Source: Nostoc sp. UHCC 0702 (GTDB taxonomy: Bacteria; Cyanobacteriota; Cyanobacteriia; Cyanobacteriales; Nostocaceae). Taken from it: 64,000 bases of DNA. The DNA is taken from assembly GCA_017164015.1 (NCBI GenBank), contig CP071065.1, positions 3,128,501-3,192,500 of the forward strand, written 5' to 3'. Below, one piece after another: positions 55,425 through 64,000 of the stretch. The position numbers and the translations under genes are program-made. A model generated the notes under the pieces. The model was not told the origin of the DNA. It worked only from the letters and a program-made list of their open reading frames with translations, and made no database searches. Each line of letters begins with the position of its first letter. Position 1 is the first letter of the stretch.

Positions 55425-57391
55425 ATGTTTGGGCGTACTTTTGCCCGGACAAGTATAGCAGTGATATTGTCATGCCCATTGTATTGATTTGCTAGATCAA
55501 TTAATTTTGTCACGCTTTGTTCTAGGTTAGCGGCAGAACTCAGTGCGGGAATTAGGTAACTCTGCCAATGGATTTCTAGTAAATCATTATCTGATAAACC
55601 GTCTGAGGCCAGAATCAGCAGAGTATCTTCAGTGATCTCGAAAAATTCCACTTCGGGATTAATCGAGTTTTGATCGCGCGGCCCCAAGGCTTGGGTCAGT
55701 TGATAGGCATCTGGACGGGCGTAAGCTATGGTCGGTTCTACTCCTCTTTTCATTTCCCGTTGACCGACTTCGTGATCTACCGTGACTTGTTCGAGTCCTC
55801 GCTTGCGAGTTACCCGGTAAAGGCGACTATCTCCCACATGAGCAACTGCTGCTTGGGTATCTTGAATTAACAGCATAACTAACGTGGTACCCATGCGCCC
55901 AACACCAGAACGGGCATCTTGTTGATTTACCTCGTAAATTGCCTGATTAGCTAAATAGACTGCCTCACGAATACTATCTTCCGTGGGTAGTTGATTATCA
56001 ATCCATTGTTCTTGAAAATATTTCCGCAGGGTGTTGACTGCCAACTCACTAGCTATTTCGCCACCAGCATGTCCGCCCATACCATCGCAGAGAATATACA
56101 AACCACGGGCTTCTAGAATTCGGTTTTTGGGTATTTCCAGCTTGTCAATTTTGGTTTCAATCCCAAAGCAGTCTTCATTGTGATGACGTTGACGCCCTAC
56201 ATCAGTACGTCCTGCGTCTTCTAGACTACTTAACTGCATTGACAGTACAACTGTTGGCAAATCATCAACTTTGCCAGAAATATCTCCTGGCTCATCTAAT
56301 TGCAGGACAGTGGGCGTGGCAGTATGTTTTTCTCCCACGAGGTCAGCAGTTGGCATTGTGGCTGCTTCTAATTCAGCTGCGGTTGACTGCAAACGCGATC
56401 GCAACTGTGTAAAATCCGGAATTTTCCCTAGTTCCAAATCTTCCAAAAGCTGAATAATCGAGCCAAATTGTGTGCGTTGGGATTGTCTAAATAGCATCTG
56501 CCAAACCTGTCCCAAAGCTTTGAGAGTTAAAGGCTGCCCTTGCAGAGCAAATGTGTCCGCCTCCTCATCGTCTGACAATTCCATCGCAGGCTGGCTATTC
56601 CATGATTCTACGTATAACTGTTGTAGCGCTAGTGTTTGGTCTTCATCCAATCGCAGATTAGACAACTCCAACAAACTTTGACGGCAATTAGCTTTTTCTA
56701 GTATCGTCCAGAGTTGGGTCATCTCCAAACACCAGTGTAAAATTTGTAATGAGCTTGTTGTTTCTGCTTGCCACAAATCGAATAAATTTTCCCAATGGGA
56801 ACGATCCTGGATGATTACTACCTGCGTGTCACCTTGCTGCCATGCATCGTGAATCAATGGTATAGCTGGATGCCTTTGGGATTGTAAGACAATATAAGCT
56901 TTAGCAAGTCTAGGAATTCCTTTTGCTTCTACTGATGGCGTTATCACCCCCTGTTGCTGATTTGCTAATATTGCTGCAAAAGGTGATATTTGATACGGTT
57001 GGCAGTCTAGAACTCTCGCGTATACTTCCGTATTACCAGCGTTTTCCTTTGGGGCGGATAGCGGTTCTAACAATTGATAACGCTGCTGTTGGTCTAAATA
57101 AGAACCTACTGCTAACTGAGAGATGGAGGGTATAAAAGATGAAGAAGATACAGAAGATACTGCTTTCTCATCTCCCTCATCTTTCCCTGTTTCGCCAACG
57201 CCAGGTTCCTTGGCAATAATTGCCCACCAGACTGTTCCGCATTCCGCACCACAGTGATGACAAAGTTGTGCGTTCACAGGGACTTCAGTACTGCATTCAG
57301 GGCAGACTTTGTGGATCAGGGACGTACCACAGTTTTGACAAAATTTGTTCGTATGGGGATTTTCAAATTTACACTGAGGGCAAATCAGCAT
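55406..57391 (-). CDS. Zinc-ribbon PP2C-type protein phosphatase
   Basis: A 661-aa protein. The N-terminus has a double zinc ribbon (CPQC, CQNC, CPEC, CHHC; Cys 4, 7, 18, 21, 30, 33, 44, 47). A middle region (about 95-350) has the length and helical pattern of a degenerate kinase-like or scaffold domain without catalytic motifs. The C-terminal PP2C domain (about 395-650) has GRTDVGRQRHHNEDCFG, LCDGMGGHAGGEIAS, AAVAHVGDSRLYR, ILASDGLSDND and NGHDNITAILV, so all metal-binding Asp are present. It reverses Ser/Thr phosphorylation in the cytosol, and the downstream FHA-kinase is the obvious partner. Confidence 0.92.
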   Translation of the reverse strand: MLICPQCKFENPHTNKFCQNCGTSLIHKVCPECSTEVPVNAQLCHHCGAECGTVWWAIIAKEPGVGETGKDEGDEKAVSSVSSSSFIPSISQLAVGSYLDQQQRYQLLEPLSAPKENAGNTEVYARVLDCQPYQISPFAAILANQQQGVITPSVEAKGIPRLAKAYIVLQSQRHPAIPLIHDAWQQGDTQVVIIQDRSHWENLFDLWQAETTSSLQILHWCLEMTQLWTILEKANCRQSLLELSNLRLDEDQTLALQQLYVESWNSQPAMELSDDEEADTFALQGQPLTLKALGQVWQMLFRQSQRTQFGSIIQLLEDLELGKIPDFTQLRSRLQSTAAELEAATMPTADLVGEKHTATPTVLQLDEPGDISGKVDDLPTVVLSMQLSSLEDAGRTDVGRQRHHNEDCFGIETKIDKLEIPKNRILEARGLYILCDGMGGHAGGEIASELAVNTLRKYFQEQWIDNQLPTEDSIREAVYLANQAIYEVNQQDARSGVGRMGTTLVMLLIQDTQAAVAHVGDSRLYRVTRKRGLEQVTVDHEVGQREMKRGVEPTIAYARPDAYQLTQALGPRDQNSINPEVEFFEITEDTLLILASDGLSDNDLLEIHWQSYLIPALSSAANLEQSVTKLIDLANQYNGHDNITAILVRAKVRPNMEGIRD

Positions 57392-57575
57392 AGTGGAAGT
57401 TCCTTAATTCCGGTTCCAAAGTGCTTTTAGCCACTAACATCCAAAGTGCCACAGCCGCCCCTGCCTCAAGTAGACCTACAAGAGATGTGGTTTTACCAAT
57501 GAATTTTGGTGGCAGTATTAATTGTGACGCATAATAGCTAAATATTTCAGATATCGGCAAGTCAATTGCTCACAA

Positions 57576-57721
57576 GGGAGCAGGGGAGCAGGGGAGCAGG
57601 GGAGCAGGGGAGCAGGGGAGCAGGGGAGCAGGGGAGCAGGGGAGCAGGGGAGTAGGGGAGCAGGGGAGCAGGGGAGCAGGGGAGCAGGGGAGCAGGGGAG
57701 CAGGGGAGCAGGGGAGCAGGG
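57576..57721. repeat. 8-bp GGGGAGCA tandem array
   Basis: About 18 near-perfect copies of an 8-bp unit (GGGGAGCA). It is the cleanest G-rich array in the window and a relative of the one after kdpD. Because three units make eight codons, false repeated LLPCSPAP peptides appear on the minus strand. STRR heptamers (CAACTGA, CCACTGA) lie to its right at about 57789-57840. Confidence 0.93.
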
Positions 57722-57774
57722 GGGATGTGGTTCGACTTCGCGGTAGTTGAGCGTAGTCGAAACTCACCAACCGG
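57721..57774 (-). repeat. 54-bp inverted repeat, left copy
   Basis: This 54-bp sequence is the exact reverse complement of 59854-59907. It contains its own stem TTCGACT / AGTCGAA. The pair brackets the PAS histidine kinase gene. Confidence 0.9.
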
Positions 57775-57859
57775 GGGATGAGGGAGAAATAACAACTGAC
57801 AACTGACAACTGACCACTGACCACTGACCACTGACTACTGCCTTCATTCACCTTATTCA

Positions 57860-59683
57860 CTACGACAGTGCTAGTTGGATAGCAAAGCAGGTACGGTTAG
57901 ACTCACTTTCAACCTCAATAGTTCCTCCTAAGTGTTTCGTCAGTTTTTGCACCAGTGCCAGCCCTAATCCCGTGCCGCCTTGTTTCCAAGGATCATTGCT
58001 GGGAATACGGTAAAATTTGTCGAAAATGCGTGGTAATTCAGAGCTTGGGATTTCCACGCCAGAATTGATGACTTGAAACTGGATGTTTTGAGCTTTTAAT
58101 TGGGCGGAAATGGTAATTTCTGCATCTGGGGGACTAAATTTACAGGCATTGGTAAGCAACTCTACTAAGATGCGTTCTAGACTATATGGATCGCAGGCGA
58201 TAGGGGGAATATTAGGGGCTATACTCAGGCGCAACTTTTGCCTACATGAACTGCTGTTGCGGGCTTTAAATAGCTCTACTACCCGCCACAGCCATTGCTG
58301 TACTTGAATTTTTTCCAGAACCCAAGGTTTAGCGCTGGTATCTAGTCGTTGTAAATCCAGGAAGTTGTTAATTAGGTTGATTTCGCGATCGCACTCGTTG
58401 TCTAAAATTTCAAAATAGCGAGCCGCTTTTGAGCGTTCTGCTGGTGGTTTTGTCAATTCTGACAAAAAGTTCTGCTCTTGATGCAGTGCGATTCCCAGCA
58501 TTTGAATTGCCATTTTCATATTAGTTAACGGCGTGCGTAGTTCGTGAGAAACTGTACTTAAGAATTCTTCTTTGAGGCGATTGAGGCTTTCCATTTCCTC
58601 TAACTGTGCCTGTACTGCTTCTTGACTTTGTTGTAGCGCAACTTCTGCTAATTTGCGCTCTGTAATATCAATGCAGCAACCAATGTAACCCGCAAACTTG
58701 CCATTGGGGGTAAATCTGGGAATACCAGTGTCTAACATCCAACGATAATCACCGTCATGGCGTTGTAGGCGATACTCTATCTCAAATTTAGCTCTTGCAT
58801 GAAAGGCAGAGTCATAATTTTCTTGGCAGAAATCCCGCTCTTGTGGATGCACTCCTGCTAGAGCGCCCCGCCCTTGCTGCTGCTCTATGCTACGTCCTGT
58901 AAATTTTAGCCAATAATTATTAAAAAATGTTAAAAGCCCGTCACATCCTGCCATCCACAACATGACTGGGGCGCTATTAGCCAGAGTTTGAAAACGTTGT
59001 TCGCTTTCAAAAAAAGCATCTTCAGCCTGCTTACGAGCAGTAATATCCTCACACACCATGAGAATCACTGGACTTTTCACAGGACACTGTGGCGCTGGGG
59101 TGACTTTAGTTGTAGTTGAAATCTCTTGCCATTCAACAACAAACTCGTTCCGATACTGCAAAGCTGTACCCACAGTACAGGGAAGGCTAGCCAGTGGACA
59201 TTGATTTTCCTCTACAAAAAGCTGTTCGTCTCCACTAGGCAATAACCGTACTGCAACTTTTACCCATGTAATTTTACTGTTAGGGCAGTTTAAACGAAAC
59301 TCTGCTGTAGCTTGGGTGTGAGGCGAAACTTTTAATAAACTTGTGAACAAATCACAAAGCTTTTGTTGATCTGATTGATCAAACAAATTAAAAACAGGTT
59401 GTTGTATCAATTGTTCTGATGTGTAACCAAGAAGGTTTGCACCGAACTGATTTAAAGACAAAATCATCCCCGTCACGTCCAAGCTGAAGTACACAGCAGG
59501 CGTATTGTCATAAAGCCTGCGATACCACTGGAGTTCCTCTTGGGTACGACGCAGCGTCTCTGCTGTGGACAGTTCTAAATCGGACGCTCGTTCGGGTACA
59601 AGTTCCAAGCGTGCAGGTGTTGCCGACAAAATATCTTGTTGTTGGCGCGTTTGATGCCAGAGCGATTGTTGATTACGGCTCAT
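57860..59683 (-). CDS. PAS-PAS sensor histidine kinase
   Basis: A 607-aa soluble kinase. There are two PAS domains (LYDNTPAVYFSLDVTGMILSL... and LANSAPVMLWMAGCDGLLTFFN... with a PAC segment ending IGCCIDITERKLAE). HisKA follows with STVSHELRTPLTN, then HATPase with GGTGLGLALVQKL. No membrane segment or receiver. The ATG at 59683 is preferred over the TTG seven codons upstream. No response regulator gene is nearby. The gene is enclosed by perfect 54-bp inverted repeats. Confidence 0.9.
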   Translation of the reverse strand: MSRNQQSLWHQTRQQQDILSATPARLELVPERASDLELSTAETLRRTQEELQWYRRLYDNTPAVYFSLDVTGMILSLNQFGANLLGYTSEQLIQQPVFNLFDQSDQQKLCDLFTSLLKVSPHTQATAEFRLNCPNSKITWVKVAVRLLPSGDEQLFVEENQCPLASLPCTVGTALQYRNEFVVEWQEISTTTKVTPAPQCPVKSPVILMVCEDITARKQAEDAFFESEQRFQTLANSAPVMLWMAGCDGLLTFFNNYWLKFTGRSIEQQQGRGALAGVHPQERDFCQENYDSAFHARAKFEIEYRLQRHDGDYRWMLDTGIPRFTPNGKFAGYIGCCIDITERKLAEVALQQSQEAVQAQLEEMESLNRLKEEFLSTVSHELRTPLTNMKMAIQMLGIALHQEQNFLSELTKPPAERSKAARYFEILDNECDREINLINNFLDLQRLDTSAKPWVLEKIQVQQWLWRVVELFKARNSSSCRQKLRLSIAPNIPPIACDPYSLERILVELLTNACKFSPPDAEITISAQLKAQNIQFQVINSGVEIPSSELPRIFDKFYRIPSNDPWKQGGTGLGLALVQKLTKHLGGTIEVESESNRTCFAIQLALS

Positions 59684-59853
59684 AAAACTTAAACTTGCAC
59701 CCAAGGGCTAATGTGAATTAGTTGGGAATAAAAAAAGAAAATTATACTGCTTATCACTGGATTTTTGTCAAATATTGCAAATAATAAGTTTTATGAAGCT
59801 TTTTTTGGTCAGTGGTCAGTTGTCATTGCTTATTCTCCGCATTCCCCCATCTC

Positions 59854-59907
59854 CCGGTTGGTGAGTTTCGACTACGCTCAACTACCGCGAAGTCGAACCA
59901 CATCCCC
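59854..59907 (+). repeat. 54-bp inverted repeat, right copy
   Basis: Exact inverted copy of 57721-57774, starting CCGGTTGGTGAGTTTCG. It is followed by CCCCATCTCC-type low-complexity repeats up to about 59965. Confidence 0.9.
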
Positions 59908-59916
59908 CTCATCCCC

Positions 59917-60543
59917 CTATCTCCCCATCTCCCTATCTCCCCATCTCCCCCGCCCCCCTGCTCCCCTTTGAGGCATCAGCAGCAATTTGAGTTCAGATGC
60001 AGTCAGATCACGCCACTGACCTAGTTGTAGAGCATCTAGGCAAAGATTGGCTATGCTTACCCTAATTAGTCGTAAAGTGGGAAACCCCACAGCCGCAGTC
60101 ATACGCCGCACCTGACGATTTTTTCCCTCAGTCAAAGTCATTTCTAGCCATGCTGTGGGGATATTTTTGCGAAATCGAATTGGTGGATCGCGATCGCATA
60201 CAGGTGGTTCTTCTGCCAACAGCCTAACTGAGGCTGGTCGAGTGCGGTAATCTTGAATTTCCACACCTGTTTGCAACTTGTTTATAGCATCTATATCGGG
60301 AATGCGCTCTACCTGCACCCAGTAAGTTCGTTTATGTCCAAAACGCGGATTGGCGAGGCGATGTTGTAATTTTCCATCGTTGGTCAACAGCAGCAACCCC
60401 TCGCTATCCCAATCCAAACGCCCTACAGGATAGACATCAGGTACATCAATATAATCTTTGAGGGTGCTATGCTTAGGTGTTTCCTGTGTAAATTGACTGA
60501 GAACACCATAAGGTTTATGAAAAATAATATACCTATTTGTCAT
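59917..60543 (-). CDS. rRNA pseudouridine synthase, RsuA/RluE family
   Basis: A 208-aa pseudouridine synthase. It starts [19 protein letters not shown] and has the catalytic Asp in [18 protein letters not shown], then [15 protein letters not shown] and [25 protein letters not shown]. It lacks the S4 domain, like RluE of E. coli (23S rRNA U2457). The last about 17 residues ([16 protein letters not shown] region) are encoded by the adjacent low-complexity repeat, so the natural C-terminus has been extended by repeat DNA. Confidence 0.9.
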   Translation of the reverse strand: MTNRYIIFHKPYGVLSQFTQETPKHSTLKDYIDVPDVYPVGRLDWDSEGLLLLTNDGKLQHRLANPRFGHKRTYWVQVERIPDIDAINKLQTGVEIQDYRTRPASVRLLAEEPPVCDRDPPIRFRKNIPTAWLEMTLTEGKNRQVRRMTAAVGFPTLRLIRVSIANLCLDALQLGQWRDLTASELKLLLMPQRGAGGRGRWGDREMGR

Positions 60544-60635
60544 TAGTCAATGGTCATTTGTCCTTAGCGTAAAATACATTTATACTAATCCGTAACCAGA
60601 TTTTCTAATCACGAATTAAACTGCGCCAAAGTTCT

Positions 60636-61403
60636 ATGACCCTTGCTAAATCTTCTGAACTAGGCATTACTCATCTTCCAGACCATACTGAATTACCAGA
60701 GTCAGACGGAACTTTAGTGAAAAACTTTCAAGAACATCCTCAAAGTATCCTTCTGACAGATTCCATTACAAGTGTATTGCAGCAACTACATCCTGATCAT
60801 CAATACTGTATTGGGCAAGATAGCGGTATTTACTGGCGTTTGACTGAACCACCAGAAAGAGGAGCAGAAGCACCTGATTGGTTTTATGTGCCTAATGTAC
60901 CACCAATGTTAAATGGTAAATTTCGCCGTTCTTATGTGTTATGGCAAGAGTACGTCGCTCCGTTAATTGTCTTAGAATTTGTGTCTGGCGATGGCTTTGA
61001 GGAACGGGACAAAACACCTATTACTGGTAAATTTTGGGTATATGAACAAGCGATTAGAGTGCCATTTTATGGCATTTACGAAGTAAACAAAGCCTCTGTG
61101 GAAGTATATCACTTAGTAGACGGTCACTATGAACTAGTACCAGCTAACGAACGGGGTCACTATTCGATTTTGCCGATGGGCGTTGAATTAGGTATTTGGC
61201 AAGGTCAGTATAACAATATCGAAGCCCCCTGGTTGCGCTGGTGGGATATACAAGGAAATCTTTTGTTGAGTAGCGATGAAAAATCCCAACAGTTAGCACT
61301 AGAGTTAGAACAGGCAGAAATACAGTTACAACAAGAACAGCAACGAGCAGAACGCTTGGCAGAACGCTTACGTCAGTTAGGGATTGACCCTGATCAATTG
61401 TAA
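60636..61403 (+). CDS. Uma2-family (DUF820) putative endonuclease
   Basis: A 255-aa PD-(D/E)XK-fold protein of the Uma2/DUF820 family, heavily expanded in cyanobacteria. Seen: EAPDWFYVPNVPP (catalytic-type Asp), LIVLEFVSGDGFEERD (Glu strand), FWVYEQAIRVPFYGIYE and a C-terminal coiled coil (LALELEQAEIQLQQEQQRAERLAERLRQLG). Biological role is unknown; many copies per genome suggest an accessory function. Confidence 0.9.
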   Translation: MTLAKSSELGITHLPDHTELPESDGTLVKNFQEHPQSILLTDSITSVLQQLHPDHQYCIGQDSGIYWRLTEPPERGAEAPDWFYVPNVPPMLNGKFRRSYVLWQEYVAPLIVLEFVSGDGFEERDKTPITGKFWVYEQAIRVPFYGIYEVNKASVEVYHLVDGHYELVPANERGHYSILPMGVELGIWQGQYNNIEAPWLRWWDIQGNLLLSSDEKSQQLALELEQAEIQLQQEQQRAERLAERLRQLGIDPDQL

Positions 61404-61585
61404 ATAAGAAGAGAGCGATCGCTTTCAGGATAAATATACATTTGGTTTCCCAAGGCTGTAAACCATTGGGAAAATTAGCGTAGCACAACAAAATCTAAAA
61501 ATCTTAGCTAAGACTATTGGAAATTTCCGAAATTAGGGTTACACTATTCCCATGAACCTTAGCCAAGGTTTTTAGAAATTAGCCT

Positions 61586-62383
61586 ATGTCAAAAATAATA
61601 TACGATGTCATCCAACGGTTTGAGGTAGAAGACGGCGTTCCCCGCTTAATTTCAACAAATATCCAGGTAATTCAAGGCGGCGAAGATTTGTTGTCTTTGG
61701 CTACAAGTTTGCTGACTCAAATGGGTTTTTACGACAAATTTGAGGAGAATAGGACATCTCAGTACATAGGATATAAACTGAAGAATCCTAGAAAAGGAGC
61801 TAAACGTTATCAACTAATTTTAGCCCAGCGCAAAGATGCTTTGTGTATTTCCATACCTAGAGAAATTTTTGATCCATATTTGCTGAAGATAAACTTTTCA
61901 ATAACTTTCTTTACAAGAGATACCGAATTCAAGAAGCCAGTAAGAACAGTTCATACATTATCAAAATCCTACTGGATTAGACCTAGCAAAAGTAATATTT
62001 TTTTTAAGTTAAGTGAAGAATATAAAAATATCTTAAGCAACCAATTATTTGGAGAAATTGAATTTTTTTGTGATGAAATTCTTAGTTCTGAAGAAAAAGA
62101 AGTTTATTCTCATAAGGCTAGCTCAACATTATATGAAGGATATGAAATTATCAAAATTACTGATAGCGATGTACTTAAAAAACATCAAATATATTTTAAT
62201 AATCATGGTTTACTAAATGCTTTAGATCAGAGTAGTTGCTGTTTAAAAGTTGGAATAAACGATACAGGTAAAGATATAAGCAAAGATACGCTATTTCCAT
62301 ATACATTGCAGGTATGCCTCAATTCCAGCGAAATTTTAGAAGAATTTCTTAGCTATTTTGCAAAAATTCTCATGGAGCAATAG
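61586..62383 (+). CDS. Unknown protein upstream of a DUF2726-like gene
   Basis: A 265-aa soluble protein that I cannot place. It begins MSKIIYDVIQRFEVEDGVPR, has a mixed alpha/beta look with several beta-strand stretches (YQLILAQRKDALCISIP, INFSITFFTRDTEF), and ends in a helix. No Walker, HNH or PD-(D/E)XK motif is clear. It is AT-rich compared with its neighbours and ends 2 bp before the next gene, so the two are co-expressed and probably work together. Confidence 0.7.
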   Translation: MSKIIYDVIQRFEVEDGVPRLISTNIQVIQGGEDLLSLATSLLTQMGFYDKFEENRTSQYIGYKLKNPRKGAKRYQLILAQRKDALCISIPREIFDPYLLKINFSITFFTRDTEFKKPVRTVHTLSKSYWIRPSKSNIFFKLSEEYKNILSNQLFGEIEFFCDEILSSEEKEVYSHKASSTLYEGYEIIKITDSDVLKKHQIYFNNHGLLNALDQSSCCLKVGINDTGKDISKDTLFPYTLQVCLNSSEILEEFLSYFAKILMEQ

Positions 62384-62385
62384 TA

Positions 62386-62847
62386 ATGTCTATCAAACCT
62401 AAAAGACTTGTAAATACTTATGAAGAAAGGATGCTAGAGTTTTTACAAACCTGCGTAGATGAAAATTATAAAATTCATACACAGGTTAGCTTATGCCAAT
62501 TTTGTGAACTAGGTAGCAATCTTGATATTGAACTAAGAAAGTTCTTCTTTAGCTCCAGTGTAGATGCTCTGATTACTAACTATGACTATAAGCCTTGTTT
62601 AGTCGTAGATTTTCAATCTTCATATCATGATTATCCTGAAGCCAGAGAGCGCGATCGCAAAAAAGCAACTTTACTAGCTCTTGCAGGAGTTCCTTTGCTT
62701 TATTCACGGGTTAAAGAGTTTGGATTATTGCATCTTTATTCCCAAAATGAAGAAGTAATATTTAATTTATTCACAGGAGAACGGCGCGAAAATGCCAAAG
62801 CCTTAATTCAAAAGTATTGCGGTCTTTCTGCTTTTGTTAATGTTTGA
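62386..62847 (+). CDS. DUF2726-like PD-(D/E)XK nuclease-fold protein
   Basis: A 153-aa protein with the DUF2726 pattern: YEERMLEFLQTCVDENYKIHTQVSLCQF, then SVDALITNYDYKPCLVVDFQSSYHD, ERDRKKATLLALAGVPLLYSRV. In the usual motif the second strand ends (I/V)E-L/F-D; here it is VVDFQ, so the core reads D...DxQ...K, which may still be catalytic or may be altered. The family resembles restriction-type nucleases and Vsr. It follows the unknown gene by 2 bp. The role is inferred from fold only. Confidence 0.72.
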   Translation: MSIKPKRLVNTYEERMLEFLQTCVDENYKIHTQVSLCQFCELGSNLDIELRKFFFSSSVDALITNYDYKPCLVVDFQSSYHDYPEARERDRKKATLLALAGVPLLYSRVKEFGLLHLYSQNEEVIFNLFTGERRENAKALIQKYCGLSAFVNV

Positions 62848-62973
62848 TTAAAAAACAGATTAATAAATACTAGAAGTTTTTGCGCTATTCTTTGCGTCTT
62901 TGCGCCTTTGCGTGAGATAAAAATCCCATATTTATACAACAAGCTTGATGTAGTGAGGTAATTGGCGATACCT

Positions 62974-63198
62974 ATGACCAAACCTAACTTTGATGCTATG
63001 AGCAAAGCAGAATTACGCGCCTATGTCATCGCACACCAGGATGATCAAGAAGCTTTTTACGCATTCGTAGATCGTTTGACAGCAAAACCACCCACTGCTG
63101 TTTATCCCGCTGACATGACACCAGAAGAGATTCATCAGGAAGTATTAGATATTATTCAGCAAAAGCAGCGATCGCCAGACTCCGAAAAAACAGCTTAA
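62974..63198 (+). CDS. DUF6887-like small protein
   Basis: A 74-aa protein starting MTKPNFDAMSKAELRAYVIAHQDDQEAFYAFVDRL, a pattern I know from small cyanobacterial proteins annotated DUF6887, with a C-terminal TPEEIHQEVLDIIQQKQ helix. The usual DUF6888 partner is not seen downstream, where the thiC leader begins. The frame is open from a TTG at 62962, which has the closer GAGG, but the family start is the ATG. Such pairs are thought to be mobile or toxin-antitoxin-like; this is not proven. Confidence 0.75.
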   Translation: MTKPNFDAMSKAELRAYVIAHQDDQEAFYAFVDRLTAKPPTAVYPADMTPEEIHQEVLDIIQQKQRSPDSEKTA

Positions 63199-63276
63199 CA
63201 CCCACCACCCGCACATTCTCAGGATTTGTTAACTACCTTGTTCGCAGCCATAACCAAGGTGGTACAATCTACAAAC

Positions 63277-63353
63277 ATGCTAGGGGTGCCTAAAATTTCA
63301 GGCTGAGATCACACCCTTAACACCTGAGTCTGGGTAATACCAGCGGAGGGAAG
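63277..63353 (+). ncRNA. TPP riboswitch (THI element)
   Basis: Conserved THI-box blocks are in order: AGGGGTGCC, GGCTGAGATCACACCC, AACACCTGAGTCTGGGTAATACCAGCG and GAGGGAAGC. It lies 25 bp before the thiC start, so TPP binding probably hides the AAGGA ribosome binding site (translational control) and lowers thiC expression when thiamine is abundant. Confidence 0.95.
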
Positions 63354-63377
63354 CTGTTTATTAAGGAATTTCATCAT

Positions 63378-64000
63378 ATGCGGACAGAATGGGTTGCAAA
63401 GCGGCGTGGGCAAAGTAATGTTTCTCAAATGCACTATGCACGAGCGGGTGTTATCACCGAAGAAATGTACTACGTTGCCCAGCGGGAAAATCTTCCCGCT
63501 GACCTCATTCGTGAGGAAGTGGCGCGAGGACGAATGATTATTCCGGCTAATATTAATCACACTAACCTAGAGCCGATGTGTATCGGCATTGCCTCCAAAT
63601 GCAAGGTAAATGCTAATATCGGCGCTTCACCCAACTCTTCCAATCTTCAAGAAGAAGTCGATAAGCTGAAATTATCAGTCAAATATGGTGCTGATACCGT
63701 GATGGACTTGTCCACAGGCGGCGGTAACTTGGATGAAATTCGCACCGCCATCATCAACGCTTCGCCTGTTCCCATTGGTACAGTACCAGTTTATCAAGCT
63801 TTAGAAAGTGTCCACGGTACAATAGAAAAGCTTACCGCTGACGACTTTCTCCATGTCATCGAAAAACACGCCCAGCAAGGGGTAGACTATCAAACTATCC
63901 ACGCCGGCATTTTAATAGAGCATTTACCCTTAGTCAGAAGCCGCATCACTGGTATTGTCTCTCGCGGGGGCGGCATTCTGGCACGGTGGATGCTGCATCA
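63378..64000 (+). CDS. thiC: Phosphomethylpyrimidine synthase (5' part, cut by window end)
   Basis: Radical-SAM enzyme that converts aminoimidazole ribotide to HMP-P for thiamine synthesis. The visible 207 codons start [20 protein letters not shown] and include [45 protein letters not shown] and [11 protein letters not shown], all typical ThiC blocks. The C-terminal CxxCxxxxC cluster motif lies beyond the window. An AAGGA Shine-Dalgarno and the TPP riboswitch precede it. Confidence 0.97.
   Translation, partial: MRTEWVAKRRGQSNVSQMHYARAGVITEEMYYVAQRENLPADLIREEVARGRMIIPANINHTNLEPMCIGIASKCKVNANIGASPNSSNLQEEVDKLKLSVKYGADTVMDLSTGGGNLDEIRTAIINASPVPIGTVPVYQALESVHGTIEKLTADDFLHVIEKHAQQGVDYQTIHAGILIEHLPLVRSRITGIVSRGGGILARWMLH

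Noticed and set aside
57369..57560. 63-aa frame upstream of the phosphatase
   Set aside because: It overlaps the phosphatase start, has no clear ribosome binding site and resembles no family.
57562..57860. Open frames with LLPCSPAP repeats
   Set aside because: Artefact of the 8-bp GGGGAGCA array, whose three-unit period equals eight codons.
1..64000. tRNA, rRNA or tmRNA genes
   Set aside because: No cloverleaf with a TTCGA(A/G/T)T arm or rRNA-like sequence was noticed by eye; a tRNAscan or Rfam run would settle it.

Overview
The window looks like chromosomal DNA of a filamentous, probably heterocyst-forming cyanobacterium (Nostoc/Anabaena type). The reasons are the very frequent HIP1 octamer GCGATCGC, many short tandem heptanucleotide (STRR-type) arrays between genes, a short KdpD without a kinase half, a DUF4327 protein, PEP-CTERM and SLH surface proteins, multi-PAS/GAF hybrid kinases and FHA/PP2C signalling proteins. 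No rRNA, tRNA or CRISPR array was seen. The last gene (thiC) runs off the right edge.

Layout. 0-7.6 kb: short KdpD, then a two-gene signalling operon (small XRE regulator and a 1540-aa hybrid histidine kinase), a repeat-built coiled-coil protein and a small acidic protein. 7.6-19.3 kb: mostly housekeeping genes (glutathionyl-hydroquinone reductase, methyltransferase, a 52-aa YqaE/Pmp3 membrane protein, SUI1/YciH, trpB, lpxD, an HdrB-like CCG protein, acpP-fabF, transketolase), separated by STRR arrays. 19.3-24.1 kb: an AT-rich accessory island with a PIN toxin and its small partner, then a tightly coupled three-gene operon: AAA ATPase, a protein with TOPRIM-like motifs, and a DUF262 protein. 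It contains no HIP1 site and is the best candidate for an undescribed (PARIS/OLD-like) defence system. 24.9-29.7 kb: a DMT-type transporter and a single-module NRPS with A-Ox-T-TE architecture and a glutamine-like specificity code, i.e. an indigoidine-synthetase-like enzyme.

30-41.5 kb: surface and envelope genes (beta-helix/SLH protein, fasciclin protein, VWA/PEP-CTERM protein, a secreted unknown) mixed with a GST, a HerA-like ATPase, a group 2 sigma factor and a relic with IS200/IS605-like ends. 41.6-44.8 kb: cobO, a macrodomain gene bracketed by two related MITE-like elements, and a deoxyhypusine-synthase-like gene. 45-52.3 kb: a glycosylation locus with a 1477-aa multi-domain glycosyltransferase/methyltransferase whose 3' end carries a T9 run and overlaps a SPINDLY-type O-GlcNAc transferase in the -1 frame, and a divergent FkbM methyltransferase. 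52.3-60.5 kb: TPR and DUF4327 proteins, a PP2C phosphatase and FHA-Ser/Thr kinase pair, a PAS histidine kinase flanked by perfect 54-bp inverted repeats, and a pseudouridine synthase. 60.6-64 kb: a Uma2 protein, a two-gene unknown/DUF2726-like module, a DUF6887-like protein, then a TPP riboswitch and thiC.

All product names are from reading motifs and remembered family features. No database search was run.
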